A DNA stretch of 64,000 bases from Tunturiibacter empetritectus (GTDB taxonomy: Bacteria; Acidobacteriota; Terriglobia; Terriglobales; Acidobacteriaceae). A program made the position numbers and the translations under genes. Of the stretch, positions 43,816 through 52,359 are shown piece by piece. Positions within the stretch are counted from its first letter, which is position 1. Every line of letters begins with the position of its first letter. The DNA lies in the NCBI RefSeq assembly GCF_014201375.1, contig NZ_JACHDZ010000001.1, positions 310,001 to 374,000 of the forward strand, given 5' to 3'. The notes below the pieces were generated by a model. That model saw only the letters and a program-made list of their open reading frames with translations. It was not told the DNA's origin and ran no database searches.

Positions 43816-45405
43816 ATGGCTTCACTTGCAAAAGCGGACTGGGAAGACCGAAGGGCTGGCGATGAAGACATCACGCAGCTGCCAGAACTGAGCGAGGCGG
43901 AGGCGGTTCTGTTCGAGTTGGCTAGTCTGTTTGGCGGCAGCATACAGTCAGCCGCCGCGGGGGAGCAGCCAACGGGAGGCACATCAGCACAGAATCCCGA
44001 GGCTCACACCTCGAGCCTCGAAGCGAAATACCGCGCGCTGCTGGAACAGATTCCTGCCGTGGTCTTCATGGTCTATCTCGATCGCGGCATCAGCGAGGCC
44101 TACGTCAGCCCGCAGATTGAGCAGTCGCTCGGGTACTCACGAGAGGAGTGGCTGGAAGATCCTATCCGCTGGTACGAACACATTCATCCGGACGACAAAC
44201 AGCGCTGGAGCCTGGAGGCCGCGGGCATGTTTCTCTCCGGCAAGCCGCTGCGATCGTCCTATCGCGTGGTCGCGCGCGACGGGCACGTGATCTGGTTCCA
44301 CTGCGACGCGAAGATGATGCGCCGGCCCGACGGACAGCCATGGTTCATCCACGGCGTCGCCTTTGATATCTCCGATCTGAAGCATACGGAGGAGGCGCTG
44401 CACCAGGAGCGCAACGTAGTCTCTGCCATTCTCGACACCGTCGGAGCGCTGGTTGTCGTTCTCGATCCCGAGGGGCGCATTACGCGATTCAATCGAGCCT
44501 GTGAACTGACGACCGGATATTCGCTCGAGGAGGTTCGCGGCAAGCGCATCTGGGATTTTTTTCTCGTGCCTGAAGAAGTGGAACGCTTCAAGTCGATCTT
44601 TTCGCAGCTGAGCGCGGATCTGCTGCCCGAAGACTACCAAAGCTATTGGGTCACACGGCATGGCACGAAGAGACTCATCGCCTGGTCAAGCACCATGTTG
44701 CCGGGTAACAACGGAACTCCCAACTACATCATCGCCACTGGAATCGATATCACCGAGCGCGAGCAGTTGGAGAAAGCTCTGCTGAATATCAGCTCAAGAG
44801 AGCAACGACGCATCGGGCAGGATCTGCATGATGGGCTGGGGCAGCATCTGACGGGCATCGCCTTTATGGCCAAGGTGCATGAGGCGAAGTTGACCGAAAA
44901 ATGCGTAGCCGAGGCCAGCGATGCAGCCAAGATCGTGCGACTGGTAAACGAAGCGATTCACAAGACGCGAGAGTTGGCGCGAGGGCTGCTGCCGGTTGTC
45001 TCCGATGCACATGGGCTGATGTCGGCGTTGCAGATGTGGGCTGCAGAGGTAGAGGATATCTTCGGAATATCCTGTCGTTTCGAGTGCGAGCCTGCTGTCC
45101 TGATCTACGACGACGCGATGGCCACCCATCTCTACCATATTGCTCAGGAGGCTGTGAACAATGCTCTCAAGCATGGGCATGCCTGTAAGATTCTGATTCG
45201 CCTGACTGCTGAGAACGAGCGCGGAATGTTGGTGGTCAACGACGACGGCGGCGGCATCGGCGAGATCCGTGGCAATAGTCATGGCATGGGACTTCACATC
45301 ATGAACTACCGAGCGGGCATGATCGGCGGAACGCTTGAGGTTGCACCTGAGCCGCCGCGTGGAACGACAGTGACCTGTATCTTTCCTCTCAAAGCCGGCA
45401 GGTAG
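43816..45405 (+). CDS. Cytosolic double-PAS sensor histidine kinase (NarL-partner type)
   Basis: 529 residues with no membrane helix or signal. A 65-residue unassigned N-terminus is followed by PAS 1 (about 68-190; SEAYVSPQIEQSLGYSREEW, YEHIHPDD, GHVIWFHCDAKMM) and PAS 2 (about 195-315; GALVVVLDPEGRITRFNRA, TTGYSLEEVRGKRIWDF). A HisKA_3 dimerisation helix carries the phosphoacceptor H338 in QDLHDGLGQHLTG, and a HATPase domain follows (AQEAVNNALKHG, NDDGGGIG, GMGLHIMNYRA). It phosphorylates the response regulator encoded 3 bp downstream. Co-location with a hydrogenase small subunit suggests the signal is H2 or the electron flow it feeds; this is inference. Confidence 0.92.
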   Translation: MASLAKADWEDRRAGDEDITQLPELSEAEAVLFELASLFGGSIQSAAAGEQPTGGTSAQNPEAHTSSLEAKYRALLEQIPAVVFMVYLDRGISEAYVSPQIEQSLGYSREEWLEDPIRWYEHIHPDDKQRWSLEAAGMFLSGKPLRSSYRVVARDGHVIWFHCDAKMMRRPDGQPWFIHGVAFDISDLKHTEEALHQERNVVSAILDTVGALVVVLDPEGRITRFNRACELTTGYSLEEVRGKRIWDFFLVPEEVERFKSIFSQLSADLLPEDYQSYWVTRHGTKRLIAWSSTMLPGNNGTPNYIIATGIDITEREQLEKALLNISSREQRRIGQDLHDGLGQHLTGIAFMAKVHEAKLTEKCVAEASDAAKIVRLVNEAIHKTRELARGLLPVVSDAHGLMSALQMWAAEVEDIFGISCRFECEPAVLIYDDAMATHLYHIAQEAVNNALKHGHACKILIRLTAENERGMLVVNDDGGGIGEIRGNSHGMGLHIMNYRAGMIGGTLEVAPEPPRGTTVTCIFPLKAGR

Positions 45406-45408
45406 ACT

Positions 45409-46098
45409 ATGGCCGCGACAAACATTCCGGAACAACCTCATGCGGGCAAGAGGACTGTCTTCGTAGTCGACGATCATCCCCTTCTGCGTCAGGGACTGGC
45501 TCTGTTGATCAACCAGCAGCGAGATCTTGAAGTCTGCGGCGAGGCCGAAGAGGCGCAGGCTGCGATGCAGGCCATCTCTCAGAAGAGACCCGACATCATG
45601 ATCGTGGACATCTCGCTCAATGGTCCGGATGGGTTGGACCTGCTCAAAAATATCCGAGCATCTTATCCAGATCTACCGATATTGATTCTCTCCATGCATG
45701 ATGAGGCCATCTACGCGGAGCGTGCCCTGCGTGCTCGTGCGAACGGTTACATCATGAAGCAGGAGGCAACGGAGAAAGTGTTGATTGCTGTGCGCCGCAT
45801 TCTTGGCGGCGAGGTGTATCTGAGCGATCGCATGGCCAACAAGATGCTTCAACAGTACATTGGCGGCTCTCCGGCAGCGCTTCACTCTCGCATCTCCACG
45901 CTCTCCGATCGCGAGTTGGAGGTGTTCTGCCTGATCGGCGAGGGCCGCGGCACGCGTGAGATTGCCGAGGAGTTGCACCTTAGCGTCAAGACGGTGGAGA
46001 CCTATCAGGCTCACCTCAAAGAAAAGCTTCGCCTGCACAGTGGGCGAGAGCTTATCCAGCATGCGATTCAGTGGAAGATCGACGAGAAGACAGATTAA
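45409..46098 (+). CDS. NarL/LuxR-family response regulator
   Basis: 229 residues. The receiver domain (about 15-135) has the acidic pair DD in FVVDDHPLLRQG, phosphoacceptor D67 in IMIVDISLNGPDG, the switch Ser in LSMHDEAIYAERAL and K in YIMKQEATEK. A LuxR-type helix-turn-helix lies at about 165-225 (LSDRELEVFCLIGEGRGTREIAEELHLSVKTVETY, read in two parts). It is activated by the kinase encoded immediately upstream. The 350-bp region following it, ahead of the hydrogenase structural genes, is the obvious target, and autoregulation at 42710-42731 is possible. Confidence 0.93.
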   Translation: MAATNIPEQPHAGKRTVFVVDDHPLLRQGLALLINQQRDLEVCGEAEEAQAAMQAISQKRPDIMIVDISLNGPDGLDLLKNIRASYPDLPILILSMHDEAIYAERALRARANGYIMKQEATEKVLIAVRRILGGEVYLSDRMANKMLQQYIGGSPAALHSRISTLSDRELEVFCLIGEGRGTREIAEELHLSVKTVETYQAHLKEKLRLHSGRELIQHAIQWKIDEKTD

Positions 46099-46448
46099 GA
46101 GTTGAGTGCCGTGAACTGCCGAACTAGTTCTGTCGGGCTAGACTGTGCGACGGTTCGTTCCTATCATCTCTTCTCAATATCTAAATCCAAAAATGTCATT
46201 CGCATGGCAAAACGTTCTTGCGGATTATGCATCAGGCAATCCCCTAGCCCTCGCTAAGTAAGAAGTATGAGAAAGAAATAGGGTCAGTCCCGCTTGCGGG
46301 TTCTGCATGACAACCTCTCTACTGGCTACGCTTCGCCGATCGTCGGAGAGTTCCCTTTCAGACGAATCGCACCTCAGGTTTGCGTCTCACAGCGCGCCTG
46401 CAATCTTCCGGCAAGACCAGCCCGTATCCGAAGAGGAGAACCCAGGTT
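46099..46448. promoter_or_regulatory. Long promoter/leader region of the hydrogenase operon
   Basis: 350 bp without a credible gene. It should hold the promoter of the hhyS-hhyL-hyp operon. A CCCGCTTGCGGG hairpin lies at about 46289-46300 inside a sequence resembling the GTCA...GCATGACAAC dispersed repeat. GAGGAGAA lies before the ATG at 46449. No confident sigma-54 or IHF site was found. Confidence 0.45.
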
Positions 46449-47513
46449 ATGGCTCAAGAAACAGTTCCTTACGGCCGAGTCACTCAAAAGAAACCCGCTG
46501 TGGCTGAGCTGCATATTCTGTGGATCACCGCTGGCCTTGGGTGTGACGGAGACACAGTGTCCATCACCGCAGCTACGCAGCCTAGTGTCGAGGACGTTGT
46601 TCTGGGCGCGATTCCCGGTCTGCCCAAGGTCCACCTGCATAATCCAGTTCTCGCTTTCGAAAATGGCGATGACTTTATGAAGTACTTCTACATGGCGGAG
46701 CAGGGAAAGCTCGAGCCGTTCGTATTGGTCGTCGAAGGATCGATCCCCAACGAGAAGATCAAGAAGGAAGGCTACTGGGCTGCTCTGGGAACCAATCCGC
46801 ACACCGGCCAGCCGATCACCACCAATGAGTGGATCGATCGCCTGACACCCAAGGCACTCGCTGTCGTGGCTTGCGGCACCTGCGCGACCTACGGCGGCAT
46901 CCATGCGATGGAGGGCAATCCCACCGGCTGTATGGGACTGGCGGATTATCTGGGCTGGGATTGGAAGTCCAAAGCCGGCCTGCCGATCGTGAATGTTCCC
47001 GGTTGCCCGGTGCAGCCTGACAACTTCATGGAGACACTTCTCTATCTTCTCTACCAGGTAGCCGGTCTGGCGCCGATGATTCCTCTCGACGATCAACTGC
47101 GACCGACCTGGCTCTTCGGCACGACAGTGCATGAGGGATGCGACCGAGCCGGGTACTACGAGCAGGGGGATTTCGCTATGGCCTATGGCTCTCCGAAGTG
47201 CATCGTCAAGCTGGGATGCTGGGGGCCTGTGGTGAACTGCAATGTGCCGAAACGCGGCTGGATGGCCGGCATCGGCGGTTGCCCCAACGTCGGCGGCATC
47301 TGCATTGGCTGCACTATGCCTGGCTTCCCCGATAAGTTCATGCCATTTATGGACGAGCCTCCAGGTGGCAAGCTGTCGAGCACAGCGGTCGGCGTCTATG
47401 GCAAGGCGATTCGGGCTTTGCGCAAGCTGACCAATGACACCGTGAATAAAGAGCCGAAGTGGCGTCATCCGCGCGCCGAACTGACCACAGGCTATCACCC
47501 CAATTCCTACTAA
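46449..47513 (+). CDS. hhyS: [NiFe]-hydrogenase small subunit, group 1h (high-affinity)
   Basis: 354 residues from the ATG at 46449 (GAGGAGAA upstream). It transfers electrons from the large subunit through three FeS clusters. Proximal ligands are C32 and D35 in GLGCDGD, plus cysteines in CGTCATYGG and VPGCPVQPDNF; the Asp in place of Cys marks the oxygen-insensitive group 1h/5 enzymes. Medial/distal ligands are HEGCDRAGYY, LGCWGPVVNC and GGCPNVGGICIGC. There is no Tat signal, as usual for this group. It is followed after 21 bp by hhyL. Compared with the paralogue at 42757 it has a longer N- and C-terminus. Confidence 0.95.
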   Translation: MAQETVPYGRVTQKKPAVAELHILWITAGLGCDGDTVSITAATQPSVEDVVLGAIPGLPKVHLHNPVLAFENGDDFMKYFYMAEQGKLEPFVLVVEGSIPNEKIKKEGYWAALGTNPHTGQPITTNEWIDRLTPKALAVVACGTCATYGGIHAMEGNPTGCMGLADYLGWDWKSKAGLPIVNVPGCPVQPDNFMETLLYLLYQVAGLAPMIPLDDQLRPTWLFGTTVHEGCDRAGYYEQGDFAMAYGSPKCIVKLGCWGPVVNCNVPKRGWMAGIGGCPNVGGICIGCTMPGFPDKFMPFMDEPPGGKLSSTAVGVYGKAIRALRKLTNDTVNKEPKWRHPRAELTTGYHPNSY

Positions 47514-47534
47514 CGAAGCCAAGGAGAGATCACG

Positions 47535-49331
47535 ATGGGCACGATTACCGCTGTACGCACAGAGGCAGAGGCCGACAAGAGCCAGTTAGTAGAGATGAAC
47601 TGGGATCCGATCACGCGGATCGTCGGCAGTCTCGGCATCTTCACCAAGATCGACTTTGGCAAACGCAAGGTTGCGGAGTGTCACAGCACCTCCTCCATCT
47701 TTCGCGGCTACAGCATCTTCATGAAGGGCAAAGATCCGCGCGATGCACACTTCATCACCAGCCGTATCTGCGGCATCTGCGGCGACAACCATGCTACGTG
47801 CGCGACGTATGCGCAGAACATGGCCTTTGGCGTGCGCCCGCCGGCCATCGCAGAGTGGATTGTGAACCTGGGTGAGGCCGCGGAGTATATGTTCGACCAC
47901 AACATCTTTCAGGACAATCTCGTCGGCGTGGACTTCTGCGAGAAGATGGTGAAAGAGACCAATCCGGGTGTCTGGGAAAAAGCAACGAAGACCGCTGCCC
48001 CGCATGCAGAGCTGCACGGCTTCCGCACTATCGGCGACATCATGACGGCCCTCAATCCGTTTACGGGATCGTTCTATCGCGAGACGCTGCAGGTGAGTCG
48101 GTACACGCGCGAGATGTTCTGCCTGATGGAAGGCCGCCACGTTCATCCTTCCACTCTGTATCCGGGCGGCGTAGGTACGGTGCCTACGGTGCAACTGTTC
48201 ACGGACTATATCGTCCGGCTGATGAAGTATGTGGAGTTTATGAAGAAGGTCGTGCCGCTCCATGACGATCTCTTCGACTTCTTCTACGAAGCTCTCCCTG
48301 GCTACGAAGAGGTTGGTCGTCGGCGGATTCTTCTTGGATGCTGGGGCTCGTTCAATAATCCCGATGTCTGCGACTACACCTATCAGAAGATGACGGACTG
48401 GGGCCGCGGTATGTTTGTCACGCCGGGCGTAGTGGTCGATGGCAAGCTGGTGACGACCGACCTGGTGGACATCAACCTGAACATCCGCATTCTGCTGGGA
48501 AGTTCGTACTACGACGATTGGCAGAATGCCGAGACCTTCGTTAGGAAGGATCCTTTGGGCAATCCAGTCGATCAGCGTCACCCCTGGAACCAGAGCACGC
48601 TGCCCAGGCCGCAGAAGCGCGACTTCAAGGACAAGTACACATGGGTGATGTCGCCGCGTTGGTATGACGCGCGGACAAAAGACTACCTTGCACTCGATAC
48701 GGGCGGCGGTCCGATTGCGCGCTTCTGGGCAACCGCGCTGGCCGGCATCGTGGATATTGGCTACGTGAAGGCAACAGGGCATAGCGTCAAGATCTATCTG
48801 CCCAAGACCGTCTCGCTTCCAGAGGTGGAGCTTGAGTGGAAGATTCCCAAGTGGAGCAATGCGATTGAGCGTGATCGCGCTCGCACTTACTTCCAGGCCT
48901 ATGCTGCCGCTGCTGCGCTTCACTTTGCGGAGCAGGCGCTGGCGGAGTTGCATGCCGGCCGTACGAAGACCTGGAACGACTTCAAGGTGCCCGAGGAGGC
49001 GATCGGTTGCGGCTTCCACGAAGCGGTGCGCGGAGTCTTGTCGCACCACGTTGTGATCCGCAATCACAAGATCGCCAACTATCATCCGTATCCGCCTACC
49101 CCGTGGAACGCCAACCCGCGCGATATGTATGGAACTCCTGGGCCCTACGAGGATGCGGTGCAGAATACGCCGATCTTCGAGGAGAATGGCCCGGACAAGT
49201 TCAAGGGAATCGATATCATGCGTGCCGTACGCAGCTTCGATCCTTGCCTGCCCTGCGGCGTTCACATGTACCTCGGGAATGGAAAGGTACTTGAGACCTC
49301 CCACTCGCCGATGTTCGGCTACCAGCCGTAG
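47535..49331 (+). CDS. hhyL: [NiFe]-hydrogenase large subunit, group 1h (high-affinity)
   Basis: 598 residues. The Ni-Fe(CN)2CO site ligands are C79 and C82 in RICGICGDNH and C571 and C574 in DPCLPCGVH. The 21 residues after H577 are a C-terminal extension of the sort removed by the maturation protease, which is encoded at 52356. Group 1h enzymes oxidise H2 at atmospheric concentrations in air and feed electrons to the respiratory chain during starvation; that is family knowledge. It is the second gene of the long operon and the only large subunit in the window, so it must serve one or both small subunits. Confidence 0.96.
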   Translation: MGTITAVRTEAEADKSQLVEMNWDPITRIVGSLGIFTKIDFGKRKVAECHSTSSIFRGYSIFMKGKDPRDAHFITSRICGICGDNHATCATYAQNMAFGVRPPAIAEWIVNLGEAAEYMFDHNIFQDNLVGVDFCEKMVKETNPGVWEKATKTAAPHAELHGFRTIGDIMTALNPFTGSFYRETLQVSRYTREMFCLMEGRHVHPSTLYPGGVGTVPTVQLFTDYIVRLMKYVEFMKKVVPLHDDLFDFFYEALPGYEEVGRRRILLGCWGSFNNPDVCDYTYQKMTDWGRGMFVTPGVVVDGKLVTTDLVDINLNIRILLGSSYYDDWQNAETFVRKDPLGNPVDQRHPWNQSTLPRPQKRDFKDKYTWVMSPRWYDARTKDYLALDTGGGPIARFWATALAGIVDIGYVKATGHSVKIYLPKTVSLPEVELEWKIPKWSNAIERDRARTYFQAYAAAAALHFAEQALAELHAGRTKTWNDFKVPEEAIGCGFHEAVRGVLSHHVVIRNHKIANYHPYPPTPWNANPRDMYGTPGPYEDAVQNTPIFEENGPDKFKGIDIMRAVRSFDPCLPCGVHMYLGNGKVLETSHSPMFGYQP

Positions 49332-49368
49332 TTCGTACTCGTGACCGATTGAGAGTTGGAGGAGGCGT

Positions 49369-49959
49369 GTGGCTAACGACGGGGAGTTTCAGGAGCAAGT
49401 CCGGCAGTTGGGCAAGTTGGTCGCACAGTTTGACGAGTTGCCGGATAGCGACGCAAAGGTAGCGGGCAGGGAGCTGGTGCAGCTTCTTATGGAGGTGCAT
49501 GCGAGAGGCCTGGAGCGGGCGATGGAGATCGTCTTCGATGCCGGCAATTTTGCTCCGGGGATCGTCGACAAGATGGGGCGGGACCCAATCGTTGGCAACC
49601 TGTTGCTGCTCTACTCCCTTCATCCGGACGAGTTCGAAACTCGCGTACAAAAAGCCATAGAGGGTATGCGTCCTCGTCTACGCAAACTCTCCTGCACGGT
49701 TGAGCTTGAGTGCGTGCACGAAGGTGCTGTTCGTGTCCGTCTGTCGACGTCAAGTCATAGCTGTGGATCTTCTACGAACGATCTGCGGTCGATTGTGGAG
49801 GACGGGATGTATGAGTTTGCGCCGGACGTGACATCGCTGGAAGTTCTGGGACTGGAGGAGCCAACGCCTACAGGCTTTGTCACACTGGAAAGCTTAATGG
49901 GCCAGCGGCTCGCAGGGGTAGGTGCTGGCAGTTCCCCGGAAAGAGATGGTGTCGATTGA
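49369..49959 (+). CDS. NifU-like domain protein of the hydrogenase operon
   Basis: 196 residues from a GTG with GGAGGAGG just upstream. The N-terminal 100 residues are helical (QVRQLGKLVAQFDELP, LVQLLMEVHARGLERAMEIVF, LLLYSLHP). The C-terminal part is a NifU-C-like domain (VELECVHEGAVRVRLS, then SHSCGSSTNDLRSIVEDGM), but the usual CxxC of an iron-sulfur scaffold is reduced to a single Cys in SHSCGSS. It may assist FeS insertion into the small subunit or have changed function. It is co-transcribed with hhySL. Confidence 0.8.
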   Translation: MANDGEFQEQVRQLGKLVAQFDELPDSDAKVAGRELVQLLMEVHARGLERAMEIVFDAGNFAPGIVDKMGRDPIVGNLLLLYSLHPDEFETRVQKAIEGMRPRLRKLSCTVELECVHEGAVRVRLSTSSHSCGSSTNDLRSIVEDGMYEFAPDVTSLEVLGLEEPTPTGFVTLESLMGQRLAGVGAGSSPERDGVD

Positions 49960-49992
49960 GAGCGCCCTCGACGATCGCGAAAAGAGTTCGCT

Positions 49993-50664
49993 ATGAATGA
50001 AGAGACCCTGCCACCATTCGAACAGGCCTTCGGAGCGCTTCGTCAATTCACGCGTGCACGACGTTCCGCGTCGCGTCCGCTGGAGCAGTGCGAGTTGTGC
50101 AGCGCGGGGCTGGCGCAGGACCACCCGCACCTGGTGGAGCTCTCTTCGCGACAGATCCTCTGTGCCTGCGATGCATGCGCCCTGCTCTTCGATGGAAGGG
50201 AGAAGTCAAAGTTCAAGCGCGTCTCGCGCCGGGCTCAGCATCTGATCGACTTCGAGATGACGGACGGGCAGTGGGAGAGCCTGCTCATCCCAATCAACAT
50301 GGCGTTCTTTTTTAGTTCGAGCCTTGAAGGCAGAGTTATTGCTCTCTATCCCAGCCCGGCGGGCGCGGTCGAATCGCTGCTGCCGCTCGAAGCGTGGAAT
50401 GAGATTGCAGAGGGTAATCGGGCGCTGAACCGCCTCCTGCCCGATGTCGAGGCCCTGCTGGTCAACCGGGTGGGCCATGCTCATGGGCTCGCGCAGGCCG
50501 AGTACTACATCGCTCCGATCGATGAATGTTACAAATTGGTGGGGCTGATTCGCGCCAACTGGAGAGGTCTCTCCGGAGGAGCCGACGTCTGGGCAGAGAT
50601 AGGGCGATTCTTCTCGGAACTGCGATCGAAGGCAGACCCAGTGGGCGGAGAAGCCAATGCCTGA
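49993..50664 (+). CDS. DUF5947-like hydrogenase-associated protein
   Basis: 223 residues. The N-terminal third holds four cysteines arranged as two pairs (CELCSAGL near residue 33, CACDACALLF near 55), a probable zinc or FeS knuckle. The remainder is mixed alpha/beta, with WESLLIPINMAFFFSS, VIALYPSPAGAVESLLPL, NRVGHAHGLAQAEYYIAPIDECYKLVG and a terminal helix. It resembles the DUF5947 proteins seen in actinobacterial and acidobacterial group 1h hydrogenase loci. The function is unknown. Its end overlaps the next gene by 8 bp, so translation is coupled. Confidence 0.75.
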   Translation: MNEETLPPFEQAFGALRQFTRARRSASRPLEQCELCSAGLAQDHPHLVELSSRQILCACDACALLFDGREKSKFKRVSRRAQHLIDFEMTDGQWESLLIPINMAFFFSSSLEGRVIALYPSPAGAVESLLPLEAWNEIAEGNRALNRLLPDVEALLVNRVGHAHGLAQAEYYIAPIDECYKLVGLIRANWRGLSGGADVWAEIGRFFSELRSKADPVGGEANA

Positions 50665-51307
50665 CCTGAGCTTTCAGATCGAAGAAGCGAGCGTTGTCCC
50701 ATTCGCAGCGGCGCCTACACTTGCCTTCAAACTCCAGGTCAAGAATTCCACGGCCAATGAGACGATTCACACCATTGCGCTGCGTTGTCAGATTCAAATC
50801 GAAGTCACCCGTCGACGCTACGCACCAGAGGAGCAGGAGCGAATGCTCGACCTCTTCGGAACGCCAGACAGGTGGAGTCAGACGTTGCGCAGCCTGCACT
50901 GGACCAACCTCAATATGGTCATTCCTGCTTTCGCGGGCGCAACCACGGTAGCCGATCTTCACGTCCCCTGCTCCTTCGACTTCAATGTTGCTGCCACCAA
51001 ATACTTCGAAGGGCTAACGGATGGCGATATTCCTCTCAACATCTTTTTCAGTGGCACCGTCTTCTACGCGCCACCGGATAGTGGGCTGCAGGTAGCGCCG
51101 ATCTCCTGGGAGCAGGAGGCGAGATTCAAACTTCCCGTGAAGATCTGGCGCGAGATGATGGACTCCTACTATCCCAATCAGGTCTGGCTGAGTTTGCGGC
51201 GAGATGTCTTCGATCGTCTCTATCGCTACAAGATGCAGCACGGGATTCCGAGTTGGGAGCAGACACTCGAAGAAGTTCTCCCCATGGAAGCGGCGGTGAA
51301 ATCGTGA
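50657..51307 (+). CDS. DUF6084-like hydrogenase-associated protein
   Basis: 216 residues of predominantly beta structure (LSFQIEEASVVPFAAAPTLAF, TIALRCQIQIEVTRRRY, FDFNVAATKYFEG, IFFSGTVFYA), then a helical C-terminus (WREMMDSYYPNQVWLSLRRDVFDRLYRYK). It matches the DUF6084 proteins that sit next to DUF5947 in group 1h hydrogenase operons. The function is unknown; a maturation or assembly role is inferred from conserved position. It overlaps its neighbours on both sides (8 bp and 4 bp). Confidence 0.75.
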   Translation: MPDLSFQIEEASVVPFAAAPTLAFKLQVKNSTANETIHTIALRCQIQIEVTRRRYAPEEQERMLDLFGTPDRWSQTLRSLHWTNLNMVIPAFAGATTVADLHVPCSFDFNVAATKYFEGLTDGDIPLNIFFSGTVFYAPPDSGLQVAPISWEQEARFKLPVKIWREMMDSYYPNQVWLSLRRDVFDRLYRYKMQHGIPSWEQTLEEVLPMEAAVKS

Positions 51308-52359
51308 ATCTGGAACGGGTGGAAAAGATCGCAGAGGCGGTGCTGTACGAGGGATACATGCTGTATCCGTACCGGCCATCTTCGGTCAAAAACCAGCGCC
51401 GCTGGAACTTCGGAGTGCTTTGTCCCCAGGCTTACAGCGAATTGCAGCAGGGATCAGAGGCGTGGATGATGCAGACCGAGTGCCTGATCAAGACAACTTC
51501 CTCCACGAGGCTCAACGTGAAGTTGCGTTTCCTGCAGATAGTGCGGCGCTCGATCGGCAAGCTTCGCACTCCGGGACAAGAGGTGCCTGAGGGAGTGGAA
51601 CCGGAGTTCGATGCAGTCGATCGTTTTGAAGTAGCTGGCCGCGTCTTTCAACCCTGGCAGGAGGCTGTTGAACGGGAACACATCGCCGCGGCGCTGGACC
51701 CTGCGTCGCTCTCGTCGCTTGCTCCGCTCGATCTAACGTTTCCGGCGGGGAAAAACTTCGAATACCTGCGTGATGAGGAGGGGAGGGCAGTCGGAGTGAT
51801 TGTGCGAAAGTGGGAAAATCTAACTGCATCGATACAGTTTGGTTCGACACAGAGCTGTGATGGAGTGTTCAAGGTAACGGTTCGCGTTCGCAATCTCTCC
51901 TTCTTCGAACCTCCGGCTACTGCTGACCGCGAAGACGCACTCGCGTTCTCACTGGTGTCCGCACACACCATTCTGGGGGTAGAGCACGGGGAGTTCCTCT
52001 CCCTGCTTGATCCTCCGGCGGAGTTCAAAGATATTGCTGCCCAGTGCAACAACATTGGTACATGGCCAGTGCTTGTTGGGGATCAGGCGGAGACGGTGCT
52101 CTCGTCGCCCATTATTCTTTATGACTATCCGCAGATCGCTCCAGAGAGTGCGGGCAATCTCTTTGACTCAACTGAGATCGACGAAATTCTATCTCTGCGA
52201 ATCCTTACGCTGACCGACGACGAAAAACGCGAGATGCGGCAATCCGACGATCGCGCACGAGAGATTCTGGAGCGCACCGAGACAATGCCGGAAGAACAGT
52301 TCATGAAGCTTCATGGTGTGCTGCGCGGATTGACTCCGGTCAAAGAGGAGGCGCTATGA
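51304..52359 (+). CDS. Uncharacterised hydrogenase-operon protein (351 aa)
   Basis: The start is the GTG at 51304, overlapping the previous stop (GTGA). The protein opens with LERVEKIAEAVLYEGYMLYPYR, followed by NQRRWNFGVLCPQAYSE and MMQTECLIKT. A central beta domain follows (DLTFPAGKNFEYLRDEEG, FKVTVRVRNLSFFEP, FSLVSAHTILGVEHGEFLSLLDPP), then VLVGDQAETVLSSPIILYDYP with an acidic helical tail. No catalytic motif is recognised. Its fixed place between the DUF6084-like gene and the protease, with translational coupling on both sides, argues for a role in hydrogenase assembly. Confidence 0.7.
   Translation: MNLERVEKIAEAVLYEGYMLYPYRPSSVKNQRRWNFGVLCPQAYSELQQGSEAWMMQTECLIKTTSSTRLNVKLRFLQIVRRSIGKLRTPGQEVPEGVEPEFDAVDRFEVAGRVFQPWQEAVEREHIAAALDPASLSSLAPLDLTFPAGKNFEYLRDEEGRAVGVIVRKWENLTASIQFGSTQSCDGVFKVTVRVRNLSFFEPPATADREDALAFSLVSAHTILGVEHGEFLSLLDPPAEFKDIAAQCNNIGTWPVLVGDQAETVLSSPIILYDYPQIAPESAGNLFDSTEIDEILSLRILTLTDDEKREMRQSDDRAREILERTETMPEEQFMKLHGVLRGLTPVKEEAL

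Noticed and set aside
46205..46222. Possible sigma-54 promoter (TGGCA...TTGC) before hhyS
   Set aside because: The spacing between the GG and GC elements is two bases too long for a sigma-54 site and the flanking bases do not match.
47586..49304. 572-codon open frame antisense to hhyL
   Set aside because: It mirrors hhyL codon structure, has no domain signature, and hhyL has all active-site motifs.
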